From positions 3,284,501-3,348,500 of the forward strand of contig NZ_CP086120.1 of assembly GCF_021216675.1 (NCBI RefSeq): a stretch of 64,000 bases of DNA, written 5' to 3'. A model generated the notes under the pieces. The model did no database searches, was not told the origin of the DNA, and saw nothing but the letters and a program-made list of their open reading frames with translations. Both the position numbers and the translations under genes were made by a program. This DNA comes from Streptomyces gobiensis (lineage in GTDB: Bacteria > Actinomycetota > Actinomycetes > Streptomycetales > Streptomycetaceae). Shown piece after piece: positions 49,594 to 56,860 of the stretch; the first letter of the stretch is position 1, and every line of letters begins with the position of its first letter.

Positions 49594-50579
49594 ACGTCGT
49601 CCGTTCGTGCGGTGTCCGGTCCGGCCGCGTCCGGGGTGATCCGCGCGAGCGCGTTGAGTACGGCGTTCTGCTTGCGGTCCCGCTCAGTGGCGAGCTCGGC
49701 GTAACTCCGGTTCCCGAAGGCGCGCTCCGCCTGGGTGCTGAGGAATTCGATGGTCTCGGGGTCCATCCGCGGGTGGCCCAGCTCCTGCCAGCTGCGTTCC
49801 AGGCCGGTGCCGAGGTGGGTGAGCCAGTGCCGCAGTCCGCCCTCGCCGCCCCCCAAGTGGAAGGCGAGGAAGGGGCCCACCGTGGACCAGCGCAGACCGA
49901 TGGAGTGGGTGACGATGTCATCGAGTTCCTCGATGCCGACGACGCCCTCGCGCACAAGGTGTACACACTCTTGGAGCAGCGCGGACTGGAGCCGGTTGGC
50001 GACGAAGCGCGGTACGGCCTTGCGCAGGACGACCGGGACCTTGCCCACGGACCGGTAGAAGGCCGCCGCCTCTTCCAGGGCCCCCGGCGCGGTAGCGGCG
50101 CCGCCGACCACTTCCACCAGCGGTACCACATGCGGCGGGTTGAACGGATGTCCGACGATCAGTCGGCTCCGGTCGGCCATCAGCGCGCCCATGTCGTCGG
50201 GGAGGAGCGTGGACGTCGAGGAGAGCAGCAGCGCCTCCGGGGGCGCTGCCTCGCCGACGAGCTTGAACAGCTCCTGCTTGAGCGGCAGATCCTCGGGCGA
50301 GTTCTCCTGTACGACGTCGACGCCCTCGACGGCGTGGGCCACGTCGGGTTCGAACTCCAACCGGGCGGCCAGCTCCTCGGGGTCCCGGGCGCCGCCGGGC
50401 AGGGTGGGCGCGAATACTCTGAGGCCGTCCCTGACGATTCGCTCGGCTCCGGTCCGGCGGCTGTTGACCCGTACGGTGAGTCCGTGCGACAGGAACAGGG
50501 TGATCCAGCCGAGTCCGATGGTGCCAGCACCTATGACTGCCACAACCGGCGTCCGTGCTACGGAATTAGTCATCGACAC
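49590..50579 (-). CDS. 3-hydroxyacyl-CoA dehydrogenase family ketoreductase (ActVI-ORF1-like)
   Basis: 329 residues. NAD(P)-binding motif VAVIGAGTIGLGWITLFLSH lies at residues 12-31; SSTSTLLPDDMGA and VGHPFNPPHVVPLVEVVGG (near 142) are family hallmarks, with the catalytic His in VGHPFNPP. In actinorhodin-type pathways a member of this family (ActVI-ORF1) reduces the bicyclic intermediate and sets pyran-ring stereochemistry. That role is inferred here from the surrounding type II PKS and from the SARP-type repeats upstream. GTG 50579 or ATG 50573 are both possible starts. Fatty-acid or sugar-acid dehydrogenase roles are less likely in this context. Confidence 0.83.
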   Translation of the reverse strand: MSMTNSVARTPVVAVIGAGTIGLGWITLFLSHGLTVRVNSRRTGAERIVRDGLRVFAPTLPGGARDPEELAARLEFEPDVAHAVEGVDVVQENSPEDLPLKQELFKLVGEAAPPEALLLSSTSTLLPDDMGALMADRSRLIVGHPFNPPHVVPLVEVVGGAATAPGALEEAAAFYRSVGKVPVVLRKAVPRFVANRLQSALLQECVHLVREGVVGIEELDDIVTHSIGLRWSTVGPFLAFHLGGGEGGLRHWLTHLGTGLERSWQELGHPRMDPETIEFLSTQAERAFGNRSYAELATERDRKQNAVLNALARITPDAAGPDTARTDDV

Positions 50580-50598
50580 CCATTCTCATACACCTCAC

Positions 50599-50628
50599 GC
50601 GCGAACTTCAGCTGCGCGAACTTCAGCA
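50599..50628. repeat. 15-bp tandem duplication in the leader of the dehydrogenase operon
   Basis: GCGCGAACTTCAGCT at 50599-50613 is followed at once by GCGCGAACTTCAGCA at 50614-50628. It lies between the predicted transcription start and the coding region. Confidence 0.8.
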
Positions 50629-50637
50629 TGAAATAAA

Positions 50638-50703
50638 AAGCTACAGGAAAGCACTCGAAGGCCGGTCGAGGGGCGGTCGAGGGGGCGGTCGAAGGGCGGT
50701 TGA
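50638..50703 (-). promoter_or_regulatory. SARP-binding heptamer array and -10 box of the dehydrogenase operon
   Basis: On the minus strand five heptamers TCAACCG, TCGACCG, TCGACCG, TCGACCG and TCGAGTG are spaced 11, 12, 11 and 11 bp. The last one (50652-50658) ends 8 bp before TAGCTT (50638-50643), a -10 box. This spacing is the known rule for SARP-activated promoters. The remaining 50704-51018 region is AT-richer and holds no gene I can support. Confidence 0.82.
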
Positions 50704-51042
50704 ATGCGTGAGCCTGGCGAGGACGCGTGCCACCTTGGTCAAAGTAGCGGACGCTGGGCTGCCGCGTGATGAACGTCACATGGGAAAACTATCTGCTGCC
50801 TACAGGTAAACCCGCAGGCTGCGGGGCGCTGTTATACAGTTCAATCAAAGGGGGGAGTGCAGCAGAATGCAGATACATGATTCGGCGCACGTCATCATCT
50901 GGGCGTCGAACGTTGCTCGCGAGTCGGAGAGCCCCACAGCCAGCTCGCCAGCGCCATCATTCACTTTCTGTAACGCTCTACGTGTGCGCCTCTTAGTCGG
51001 GCGGGACCAACACACGTAATGACACAGGGGGATCAGGCCAAA

Positions 51043-51819
51043 ATGCGATTCAATCTCATCGGCCCATTTGAGATAATCACCGACGAAGGCAGAGCCTACA
51101 CGCCTCGCACTCCGAAGGTGTGTCAATTACTGGCACTTCTTCTCACTCGACCCAATGAAATCGTGATGATCGATTCGCTTATTCGCGAATTGTGGGGATG
51201 TAATCCGCCGCGCAGTGCTCTGACCACGCTGCAGACGTATGTGTACCACTCCCGGAAGATGTTCGCGAACGAGGGTCTGACCAGCCCTGAACGGGAGTTG
51301 CTGCTCACCCGTCCGCCCGGATATCTCATCCGCGTCGACGCGGAGGAACTGGATACCCAGATCTTCGAGCGGCTTATCCGGCAGGGACGCGACCATCTTG
51401 CCAACGGCGAGCCGGAGCTGGCGGCCAAGAGGCTCCGGGATGCCCTCGCGCTGTGGCGGGGACCGGCCCTCGCCAACATCTCGGCGGGCGAGATACTCAT
51501 GGCTCGTATTTCCTATCTGGAGGAGCTGCGGATCCGCGCGGTGGAACTGCGGATCGAGGCCGACAAGCAACTGGGCAGACATCGGGAGCTGATCCCGGAG
51601 CTGCGATCGCTGGTCAAGGAGTACCCGTTCAACGAGTGGTTCCATGGCCAGCTGATCGACATGCTGAACACCGCGGGACGCCGGGCGGAGGCGCTTCAGG
51701 CGTACCAGAACCTGCGGAAGACGCTGCACGACGAGCTGGGTCTTGAACCCTCTACGGCGCTGCAACAGCTCCAGTACGAGGTCCTCAGCCCGCCGTTCCC
51801 CGAGCCGGTGAGCCAATAG
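51043..51819 (+). CDS. SARP-family pathway activator (ActII-ORF4-like)
   Basis: 258 residues (an in-frame ATG at 51019 would add eight). An OmpR-like winged-helix DNA-binding domain (FNLIGPFEIITDEGRAYTPR to about residue 95, with LLLTRPPGYLI) is joined to a bacterial transcriptional activation domain (TPR-like, FERLIRQGRDHL to the end, with LVKEYPFNEWFHGQLIDML and AYQNLRKTLHDELGLEPS). Length and layout fit the small SARPs that switch on aromatic polyketide clusters. Codon 29 is TTA (51127-51129), so translation should depend on the bldA tRNA. The 5' third is poorer in GC than its neighbours. Likely targets are the heptamer arrays described here. Confidence 0.93.
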   Translation: MRFNLIGPFEIITDEGRAYTPRTPKVCQLLALLLTRPNEIVMIDSLIRELWGCNPPRSALTTLQTYVYHSRKMFANEGLTSPERELLLTRPPGYLIRVDAEELDTQIFERLIRQGRDHLANGEPELAAKRLRDALALWRGPALANISAGEILMARISYLEELRIRAVELRIEADKQLGRHRELIPELRSLVKEYPFNEWFHGQLIDMLNTAGRRAEALQAYQNLRKTLHDELGLEPSTALQQLQYEVLSPPFPEPVSQ

Positions 51820-51827
51820 CGGGTCAC

Positions 51828-51862
51828 GAGCCGACCGCGCCCTACGGGGCCGCGGTCGGCTC
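51828..51862. terminator. Bidirectional terminator hairpin between SARP and MFS genes
   Basis: A 12-bp perfect stem (GAGCCGACCGCG / CGCGGTCGGCTC) with an 11-base loop. It lies partly inside the last codons of the MFS gene. Confidence 0.8.
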
Positions 51863-53509
51863 GGTCGATTCCTTCTTCTCCGCCTTCGGCGCCGTCCCGC
51901 CGCCCTTCAGCAGCAGCGCCACCAGGAACCCCAGCAGCATGACGGCACCAGCTGTCAGATAGACGGTGTTGATGGCTTCGGCAAGGCCCTCCAGCACCGG
52001 CCGGGCCAGCCGTGGGTCCGCCTCCGCCAGCCAGGCCGTGTTGTCGATATCGAGGTCGCCGCCACCGCGTACCGCCTCCAGGACTTCGGTGTTGGCAGGG
52101 GCGTGCACGACATCCGGATCCCGCAGCGCGGCCTGGAAACCGGTCGAGCCCGAGGCCACCCGGAGAGCGTCGGCGATCCGCCCGCCGACGACGGAGAACA
52201 TCACCGACAGAAACACCGCCACACCGGCCGTGCCGCCGATCTCGCGGAAGAACATATAGGCGGCGCTGGCCACCCCCATTTCCTCCTTGCGGGCGCCGTT
52301 CTGGAGCGCGATCAGCGTGACCGGGAAGCAGATGCCGACGCCGAGCCCCAGCACACAGGTGTAGAGGACGACCAGCCAGAGGGCGGTGTCCGGGCCGACC
52401 GTGCCAAAGAGGAGGAGCGCCGTCGTCACCAGCCCCAGACCGAGCAGGATGAACTCCTTGTAGCGCCCTGTCCGGTTGATCACCGGTCCGAGAGTGCGGC
52501 TGGCGAGAATGGTTCCCACGGTCTGCGGCAGCAGCATCAGAGCGGCGTTCCCCGGGGAGAGGCCCTTGACCAGCTGGAGATAGAGCGGCAGGAAGAGCAG
52601 CGAGCCGAAGACACCCATGCCGACGATGATGTTCACGGCATTGATGACGGAGAACGCCCGGGTCCTGAACAGCCGCATCGGAATGATCGCCGCATCGCCC
52701 ATCCGCGATTCGACCAGGATGAAGAGAATGAGCCCGGCCAGACCCAGGGCGAACATCGTCAGGGAGAGCACGGAGCCCCAGCCCCATTCCCGGCCCTGCT
52801 CCGCCACCACGAGCAGCGGTACCAGGCACAGCGTGAGGGCGAACGCACCGCCGTAGTCGACCCGCTGTTCGGTGCGGAGGCGCGGCATCTTGAAGGTGGT
52901 GGTGACGACGATCAGCGCCAGCAGGCCGATCGGCAGGTTGATGAGGAATACCCAGCGCCAGCCGGCGATACCCAGAACGTCGCCCATGTCGGCGAAGAGG
53001 CCGCCGAGCAGCGGTCCCGCGATACCCGCGATACCGAATACCAGGGAGAAGTAACCCTGGTAGCGGCTGCGCCGCTGGGGCGTCATCATGTCGCCCATGA
53101 TCGTGAAAGCCATTGTCATCACACCGCCCGCGCCGATGCCCTGGAGCGCGCGGTAGGCGGCGAGTTCATACATCGACTGCGCGATACCGCAGAGCAGGGA
53201 GGCGATGAGGAAGGTGACAATGGAGATCACATAGATGCGCTTACGGCCGTAGATATCGGAGAGCTTGCCAAGCAGCGGAGTGGTGATCGTGGAGGTGACC
53301 AGATACGCCGTGGTCACCCACGCCTGGACGGTCAGTCCGTTGAGTTCGTCGGCGATGGTGCGCATGGCCGTGGCGACAACCATGAGATCGAGCGCGCCTA
53401 AGAAGAGACCGAGCATCAGCCCGGCCATCACGATCATTATCTCCCGGTGAGTCGGCTCATTGGCCGTGCTCTGCGACCCGCCCGTGGGTGACGATGCGCT
53501 GTCTGTCAT
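51842..53509 (-). CDS. DHA2-family MFS exporter (probable product export/self-resistance)
   Basis: 555 residues with 14 predicted helices (EmrB/QacA type). Signatures are LDLMVVATAMRTIADELNG (D1 motif, near residue 42), LGKLSDIYGRKRIYV (motif A) and ALQGIGAGGVMTMAFTI (motif B). ATG 53509 follows GAGGAG by 9 bases. Codon 37 is TTA (53399-53401), giving it the same bldA dependence as the SARP gene. Actinorhodin's exporter gene is likewise TTA-containing as I recall. The hydrophilic loop near residues 430-490 is long. It probably exports the polyketide. Confidence 0.92.
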   Translation of the reverse strand: MTDSASSPTGGSQSTANEPTHREIMIVMAGLMLGLFLGALDLMVVATAMRTIADELNGLTVQAWVTTAYLVTSTITTPLLGKLSDIYGRKRIYVISIVTFLIASLLCGIAQSMYELAAYRALQGIGAGGVMTMAFTIMGDMMTPQRRSRYQGYFSLVFGIAGIAGPLLGGLFADMGDVLGIAGWRWVFLINLPIGLLALIVVTTTFKMPRLRTEQRVDYGGAFALTLCLVPLLVVAEQGREWGWGSVLSLTMFALGLAGLILFILVESRMGDAAIIPMRLFRTRAFSVINAVNIIVGMGVFGSLLFLPLYLQLVKGLSPGNAALMLLPQTVGTILASRTLGPVINRTGRYKEFILLGLGLVTTALLLFGTVGPDTALWLVVLYTCVLGLGVGICFPVTLIALQNGARKEEMGVASAAYMFFREIGGTAGVAVFLSVMFSVVGGRIADALRVASGSTGFQAALRDPDVVHAPANTEVLEAVRGGGDLDIDNTAWLAEADPRLARPVLEGLAEAINTVYLTAGAVMLLGFLVALLLKGGGTAPKAEKKESTEPTAAP

Positions 53510-53545
53510 GGCGTCATACTCCTCGTTGCCTGCTACCGTTCCGCC

Positions 53546-53576
53546 ATCCTCCAAGTTCAACCTCGCTTGAGGTCAA
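53546..53576 (-). promoter_or_regulatory. MerR-type promoter of the MFS exporter gene
   Basis: On the minus strand TTGACC (53571-53576), a 19-base spacer and GAGGAT (53546-53551). The first ten bases TTGACCTCAA and the TT-S-AA half-site six bases later match the FMN reductase promoter at the same positions. Confidence 0.55.
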
Positions 53577-53582
53577 GCACCG

Positions 53583-54716
53583 TCAAGGACCGGAGTTCGC
53601 CAGAGACTCCAGTGACGGGACGAGTTCGGCCGGGCCGGGCATGGCGTTCATGTCCGACCGCAGCCGGTCGGCGGCATCCCGGTATGAGGCGTTGCCGAGG
53701 ACCTCCTCGACGGCCGCCACGATGGTGTCCGCGGTGTCTTCTTCGGGCGTGATCAGCTTCGCCGAGCCGAGTTCGGCGAGCCTGTGGGTGTAGTCCAGGC
53801 CGAGCATGTGCGGAATCAGGATCTGCGGCACGCCGTGGGCCATCCCGGCGAGGGTGGTGCTTCCACCGCCGTGATGGACCATCGCGTTGATGGTCGGCAT
53901 GGCGGTATCGAGCGGAATCCAGTCGGCCCGCGCGTGCGCCGGCAGCGGCCTCAGCTTTTCAGCGACCGCCTCGGGCGCGGCGATCAGCAGCTCGGCGTCG
54001 AGCGAGGAGGTGGCCCGGACCAGCCCGTCGAGGATGTCGAAGTCATGGTCCGGGGTGACCCTGCTGCCCGCGCTGACCAGCACACGCGGCCGGTCGTGCG
54101 CCGAGTGCAGCCACGGCTCTACGGGCCGCTGTGAGGTGTACGGGATATGCCGCATCGGCAGCGCGGGCGGTACTACGGCGGGGCGGGCGGCCGACGGGCA
54201 CACGCTGATGCTCAGTGCGGGCCGGGGCATCTCGTAGAGCCCGAACCGCTCCATCTCCAGACCCAGTTGGGCCGCTGCGGCCAGATTGGTGACGGCGGGC
54301 TCGGCCAGATCGGTAGCGAACCGTACGAAGGGGACCCCCGCGTGGTGGGCGACCAGGGGTGCCGCGTACGCCAGCACCACGCCGACCACCAGATCGGGCC
54401 GCCAGTCATCGGCCAGCCGCAGCAGTGGGTCCAGACAGTCCGCCGCGTATCCGCCGAACATCCGGCCGATGGCCAGATAGGAGTCGAGGCCCTCCTCCGA
54501 CACCGGTGCGGTGTTGCCCAGGCCGGGGATCCGGAAATCGGCGACGGACCGGTCGGTCACCACGACGGGCGGCAGACCGGCCCCGGCGATGTCGCCCGCG
54601 AGTGCCTCGGGGCCGGTCATGAAGACCTCGTGACCGGCGTTACGGGTGGCCTGAGCGAGCGGGATCAGCGGGAACAGTGTCCCCGCCCCGTTTCCCCCGA
54701 CGAAAAGAATCCTCAT
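53583..54716 (-). CDS. GT-B fold glycosyltransferase (family 1, antibiotic type)
   Basis: 377 residues. The N-terminus MRILFVGGNGAGTLFPLIPL is the acceptor-domain start of macrolide/aromatic-polyketide glycosyltransferases. The C-terminal nucleotide-sugar motif is MVHHGGGSTTLAGMAHGVPQ with ILIPHMLGLDYTHRLAELGSA. It should attach the deoxysugar made by the genes at the right edge to the aglycone; O- or C-linkage cannot be told, though relatives such as UrdGT2 are C-glycosyltransferases. ATG 54716 lies 6 bases after a -10-like box, so the transcript is probably leaderless. Confidence 0.9.
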   Translation of the reverse strand: MRILFVGGNGAGTLFPLIPLAQATRNAGHEVFMTGPEALAGDIAGAGLPPVVVTDRSVADFRIPGLGNTAPVSEEGLDSYLAIGRMFGGYAADCLDPLLRLADDWRPDLVVGVVLAYAAPLVAHHAGVPFVRFATDLAEPAVTNLAAAAQLGLEMERFGLYEMPRPALSISVCPSAARPAVVPPALPMRHIPYTSQRPVEPWLHSAHDRPRVLVSAGSRVTPDHDFDILDGLVRATSSLDAELLIAAPEAVAEKLRPLPAHARADWIPLDTAMPTINAMVHHGGGSTTLAGMAHGVPQILIPHMLGLDYTHRLAELGSAKLITPEEDTADTIVAAVEEVLGNASYRDAADRLRSDMNAMPGPAELVPSLESLANSGP

Positions 54717-54722
54717 GTCCAC

Positions 54723-54765
54723 ATCGTCAGCAGTGCGGATCGAGTGCGGCTCGACGTTTCCTCGA
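54723..54765 (-). promoter_or_regulatory. SARP-binding heptamer array and leaderless promoter of the glycosyltransferase gene
   Basis: On the minus strand TCGAGGA, TCGAGCC and TCGATCC occur at exact 11-bp periods (54759-54765, 54748-54754, 54737-54743). Eight bases later comes GACGAT (54723-54728) as -10 box, and six bases after that the ATG. Confidence 0.82.
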
Positions 54766-54798
54766 CGCGGACGCCTCAGGGCCTGTCCGGGCGGATCT

Positions 54799-54860
54799 TT
54801 CCCCAACCCCGCCCCTTCCCGAAAACTGGGGGCTTCGCCCCCAGGCCCCCGGGGCGGAGG
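54799..54860. repeat. Dispersed GC-rich palindromic repeat, partial copy 5
   Basis: CCCCAACCCCGCCCCTTCCC and the hairpin CTGGGGGCTTCGCCCCCAG, the left half of the repeat family, lying inside the MITE-like element. Confidence 0.6.
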
Positions 54861-54915
54861 CCCGGGAAAATTTGCCGCAACGGTGCGGAACCACGATGGT
54901 GAGGTTCTGAGGGCG

Positions 54916-54942
54916 CCTCCCCCAGACGGAGTCTGGGGGAGG
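54916..54942. terminator. Terminator hairpin at the end of the minimal-PKS operon
   Basis: A 12-bp perfect stem (CCTCCCCCAGAC / GTCTGGGGGAGG) with a 3-base loop, inside the MITE-like element and downstream of the cyclase gene. Confidence 0.8.
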
Positions 54943-54997
54943 AATCTGTGGCGGCCGTGAGAAGCACGTTCGGTTGATCCGCCGGACAGGCCCTGGT

Positions 54998-55906
54998 TCA
55001 GGCTCGGCAGGTCATGAGCTGGCCGCCGTTGAACTCGACCATCTCCTGGAAGATACCGGCCACATCGAGGGGGCGGGCCAGCTCGCCGTCTTCCAGCTCG
55101 GCGCGTGCCCGGTGCAGATTGCCCACCAGCCGTTCCGGGTCGGTGAGGGCCGCGTACGCACCCAGGTCAGCCGTGCGGGCCGTCTCCAGCGCGGTCAGCC
55201 CCCGGGCGACGCCGGCCGCCGCGAGGTCCTGAACCCACCGTAGATACGCCTCCGTCGCGTCGAACGCCTCACCGCCGGCTACCGGGCCGTGGCCGCCGAT
55301 GACGGTACGTGGATCCAGGGCGCGCAGCTCGTCCAGCGCCCGCAGCGACCCGGCCACCGTGCCCATCAGTACAAACGGAGTGCACCCCGGCAGCACCACA
55401 TCGCCGGTGAACAGCACGCGTTCTTCCGGCAGCCACACCACCGTGTCATTGCGGGTGTGCGCGGGCCCCACATGGATCAGCTCCGCGCGCCGCTCGCCGA
55501 GGTGCAGCGTCATCCGCTCCTCGTAGGTGACCGTGGGCAGCGCCAGCTGGACGCTGCCCCACTCCACGTCCGGCCACAGCCCGGTCAGCGCCAGGCCGGT
55601 GGCGGCCATCTCCTCGCGGGTACCGGCGTGGGCGACGATGGCTGCCTCCGGGCCGAACACCGCGTTGCCGAAGGTGTGGTCACCGTGGAAGTGCGTGTTG
55701 ACCAAGGTACGAGCGCTCCCAGGGGCGACCGCGTCCACCTGCGCGCGCAGCCGTTCGGCCCGGGCCACGGTCGCGGCGGTGTCCACGACGATCGCGCCGT
55801 CGCCACCGACGACGACCCCGGAGTTGTTGAGACACCACCCTCCGTCCGGCTGGATCCAGGCGTAGACGTTGTCGGCGACCGGAGTCAGCCGGGGCTCCTC
55901 GCTCAT
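54998..55906 (-). CDS. Metallo-beta-lactamase-fold polyketide cyclase (ActIV-like)
   Basis: 302 residues. The metal site is NTHFHGDHTFGN (HxHxDH, near residue 77), with later His/Asp in GPAHTRNDTV, LFTGDVVLPG and IGGHGPV. The family member ActIV closes the second ring and releases the bicyclic intermediate from the carrier protein. The gene follows the aromatase/cyclase with an ATGA overlap and ends the minimal-PKS operon, the same order (KS, CLF, ACP, ARO/CYC, MBL cyclase) as in the actinorhodin cluster as I recall it. A generic MBL hydrolase is possible but less likely here. Confidence 0.87.
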   Translation of the reverse strand: MSEEPRLTPVADNVYAWIQPDGGWCLNNSGVVVGGDGAIVVDTAATVARAERLRAQVDAVAPGSARTLVNTHFHGDHTFGNAVFGPEAAIVAHAGTREEMAATGLALTGLWPDVEWGSVQLALPTVTYEERMTLHLGERRAELIHVGPAHTRNDTVVWLPEERVLFTGDVVLPGCTPFVLMGTVAGSLRALDELRALDPRTVIGGHGPVAGGEAFDATEAYLRWVQDLAAAGVARGLTALETARTADLGAYAALTDPERLVGNLHRARAELEDGELARPLDVAGIFQEMVEFNGGQLMTCRA

Positions 55907-56859
55907 CCGGTCGCCGTCGCTTCCCGCGCGTACTGCGCCGCCTTCTCCAGGGTGCGTCGGCTGTTGCCGCCGAGCACCCGTCGTATGTGCTCCTTCGCGT
56001 CCGCGATACCGCTGTCCGGGCCCAGCAACTCCCGGAGCGCGGCCGGGTTCAGCGTCACGGTGTGCGCCGAGGTCACCACCGCGCGTCCGCTGGGGCCGTC
56101 CGCGAAGCTCCACAGCCCGCTGTGCCCGAGCAGCACAGCGGGCGGGAGCTCCTGCTTGTACGCGATCCAGTCCCCCGGTGCGCAGATCCGCACCGAGCGA
56201 GTGGTGTGCGTGGAGCCGTCGGCGGTGGCCGTGTCCATCTCCAGCCGCTGGATGCCCGGGGTGTCCTCGGTGAGGGTGACCGCGGCGACATGCGGCAGTC
56301 GTTCGGGCCAGAGGTCGGCGCGGTTGATGAAGTCGTACGCGTCCCTGGCGCGGCCCGGCACCTCGACCCGGTCCTCGAAGGTGAACACCACATCGTCCAG
56401 CGGGTGCCCCAGCTCGGCCACGCGTCTGAGTGAGGCCAGCTCCTGCGGGGTGTTGGTGTTGACGGCGTCGGTGATCCACCGTACAGCCGCAGGGTCGTTG
56501 TCCACCGCGGCGAACTCGTGCGTCAGCGTGATCTCGGCGCCGCCCTCCGGCAGCGCGCGCACGGTCCACCGCCCACCCATCGAGGCGACCGGGGCGTGAC
56601 TGCGCTCCTGTCGGAAGGTGACGGTGCCGGAAGTCCGGTCGAGGGTGCGCGCCGACGACCAGGTCTTGACCCCGTCGCCGGCCAGGGCCCAGATCTGGAA
56701 GCGCTCGGCGTGCTCAGCGCGTTCGGTGTGGCGGACATACACGCTGGGTCCAAAGACGGCGGGCCACCGGCAGACGTCGGCAACGAGGTCGTATACGACG
56801 TCTGCGGGCGCGCTCGTCGTCTCCGTATGCACCAGCCTGTGCTGGGTCGGCGGTGTCAC
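55903..56859 (-). CDS. Didomain polyketide aromatase/cyclase (SRPBCC, ActVII-like)
   Basis: 318 residues with two START/SRPBCC domains. The first spans about residues 5-150 (VHTETTSAPADVVYDLVADV, then VYVRHTERAEHAERFQIWAL) and the second about 160-310 (VFTFEDRVEVPGRARDAYDF, NRADLWPERLPHV, SGLWSFADG). Didomain enzymes of this type dehydrate and aromatise the first ring of C9-reduced polyketides. GTG 56859 lies one base after the ACP stop. Overlaps the MBL cyclase gene by 4 bp. Confidence 0.93.
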   Translation of the reverse strand: MTPPTQHRLVHTETTSAPADVVYDLVADVCRWPAVFGPSVYVRHTERAEHAERFQIWALAGDGVKTWSSARTLDRTSGTVTFRQERSHAPVASMGGRWTVRALPEGGAEITLTHEFAAVDNDPAAVRWITDAVNTNTPQELASLRRVAELGHPLDDVVFTFEDRVEVPGRARDAYDFINRADLWPERLPHVAAVTLTEDTPGIQRLEMDTATADGSTHTTRSVRICAPGDWIAYKQELPPAVLLGHSGLWSFADGPSGRAVVTSAHTVTLNPAALRELLGPDSGIADAKEHIRRVLGGNSRRTLEKAAQYAREATATG

Positions 56860-56860
56860 G

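Larger units (their letters stand above)
54777..54995. mobile_element. MITE-like element with 20-bp terminal inverted repeats
   Basis: Left end CAGGGCCTGTCCGGGCGGATC (54777-54797) and right end GATCCGCCGGACAGGCCCTG (54976-54995) are inverted copies differing by one inserted G. The 219 bp between have no coding capacity for a transposase, so it is a non-autonomous element or a deleted insertion sequence. I associate such termini with Streptomyces IS5-type elements, from memory. No clear target duplication is seen. It begins 11 bp from the glycosyltransferase's heptamer array and ends 2 bp from the cyclase stop codon. It contains a palindromic-repeat fragment and a hairpin terminator. Confidence 0.7.

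Noticed and set aside
50766-51126. Two small opposed reading frames (76 and 93 codons) between the dehydrogenase and SARP genes
   Set aside because: They overlap each other or the SARP gene, lack ribosome-binding sites and family features, and the codon use does not look coding.
53561-53576. SoxR box upstream of the MFS gene
   Set aside because: One half (CTTGAGGTCAA) fits, but the second half is absent at SoxR spacing; the MerR-like 19-bp layout explains it better.
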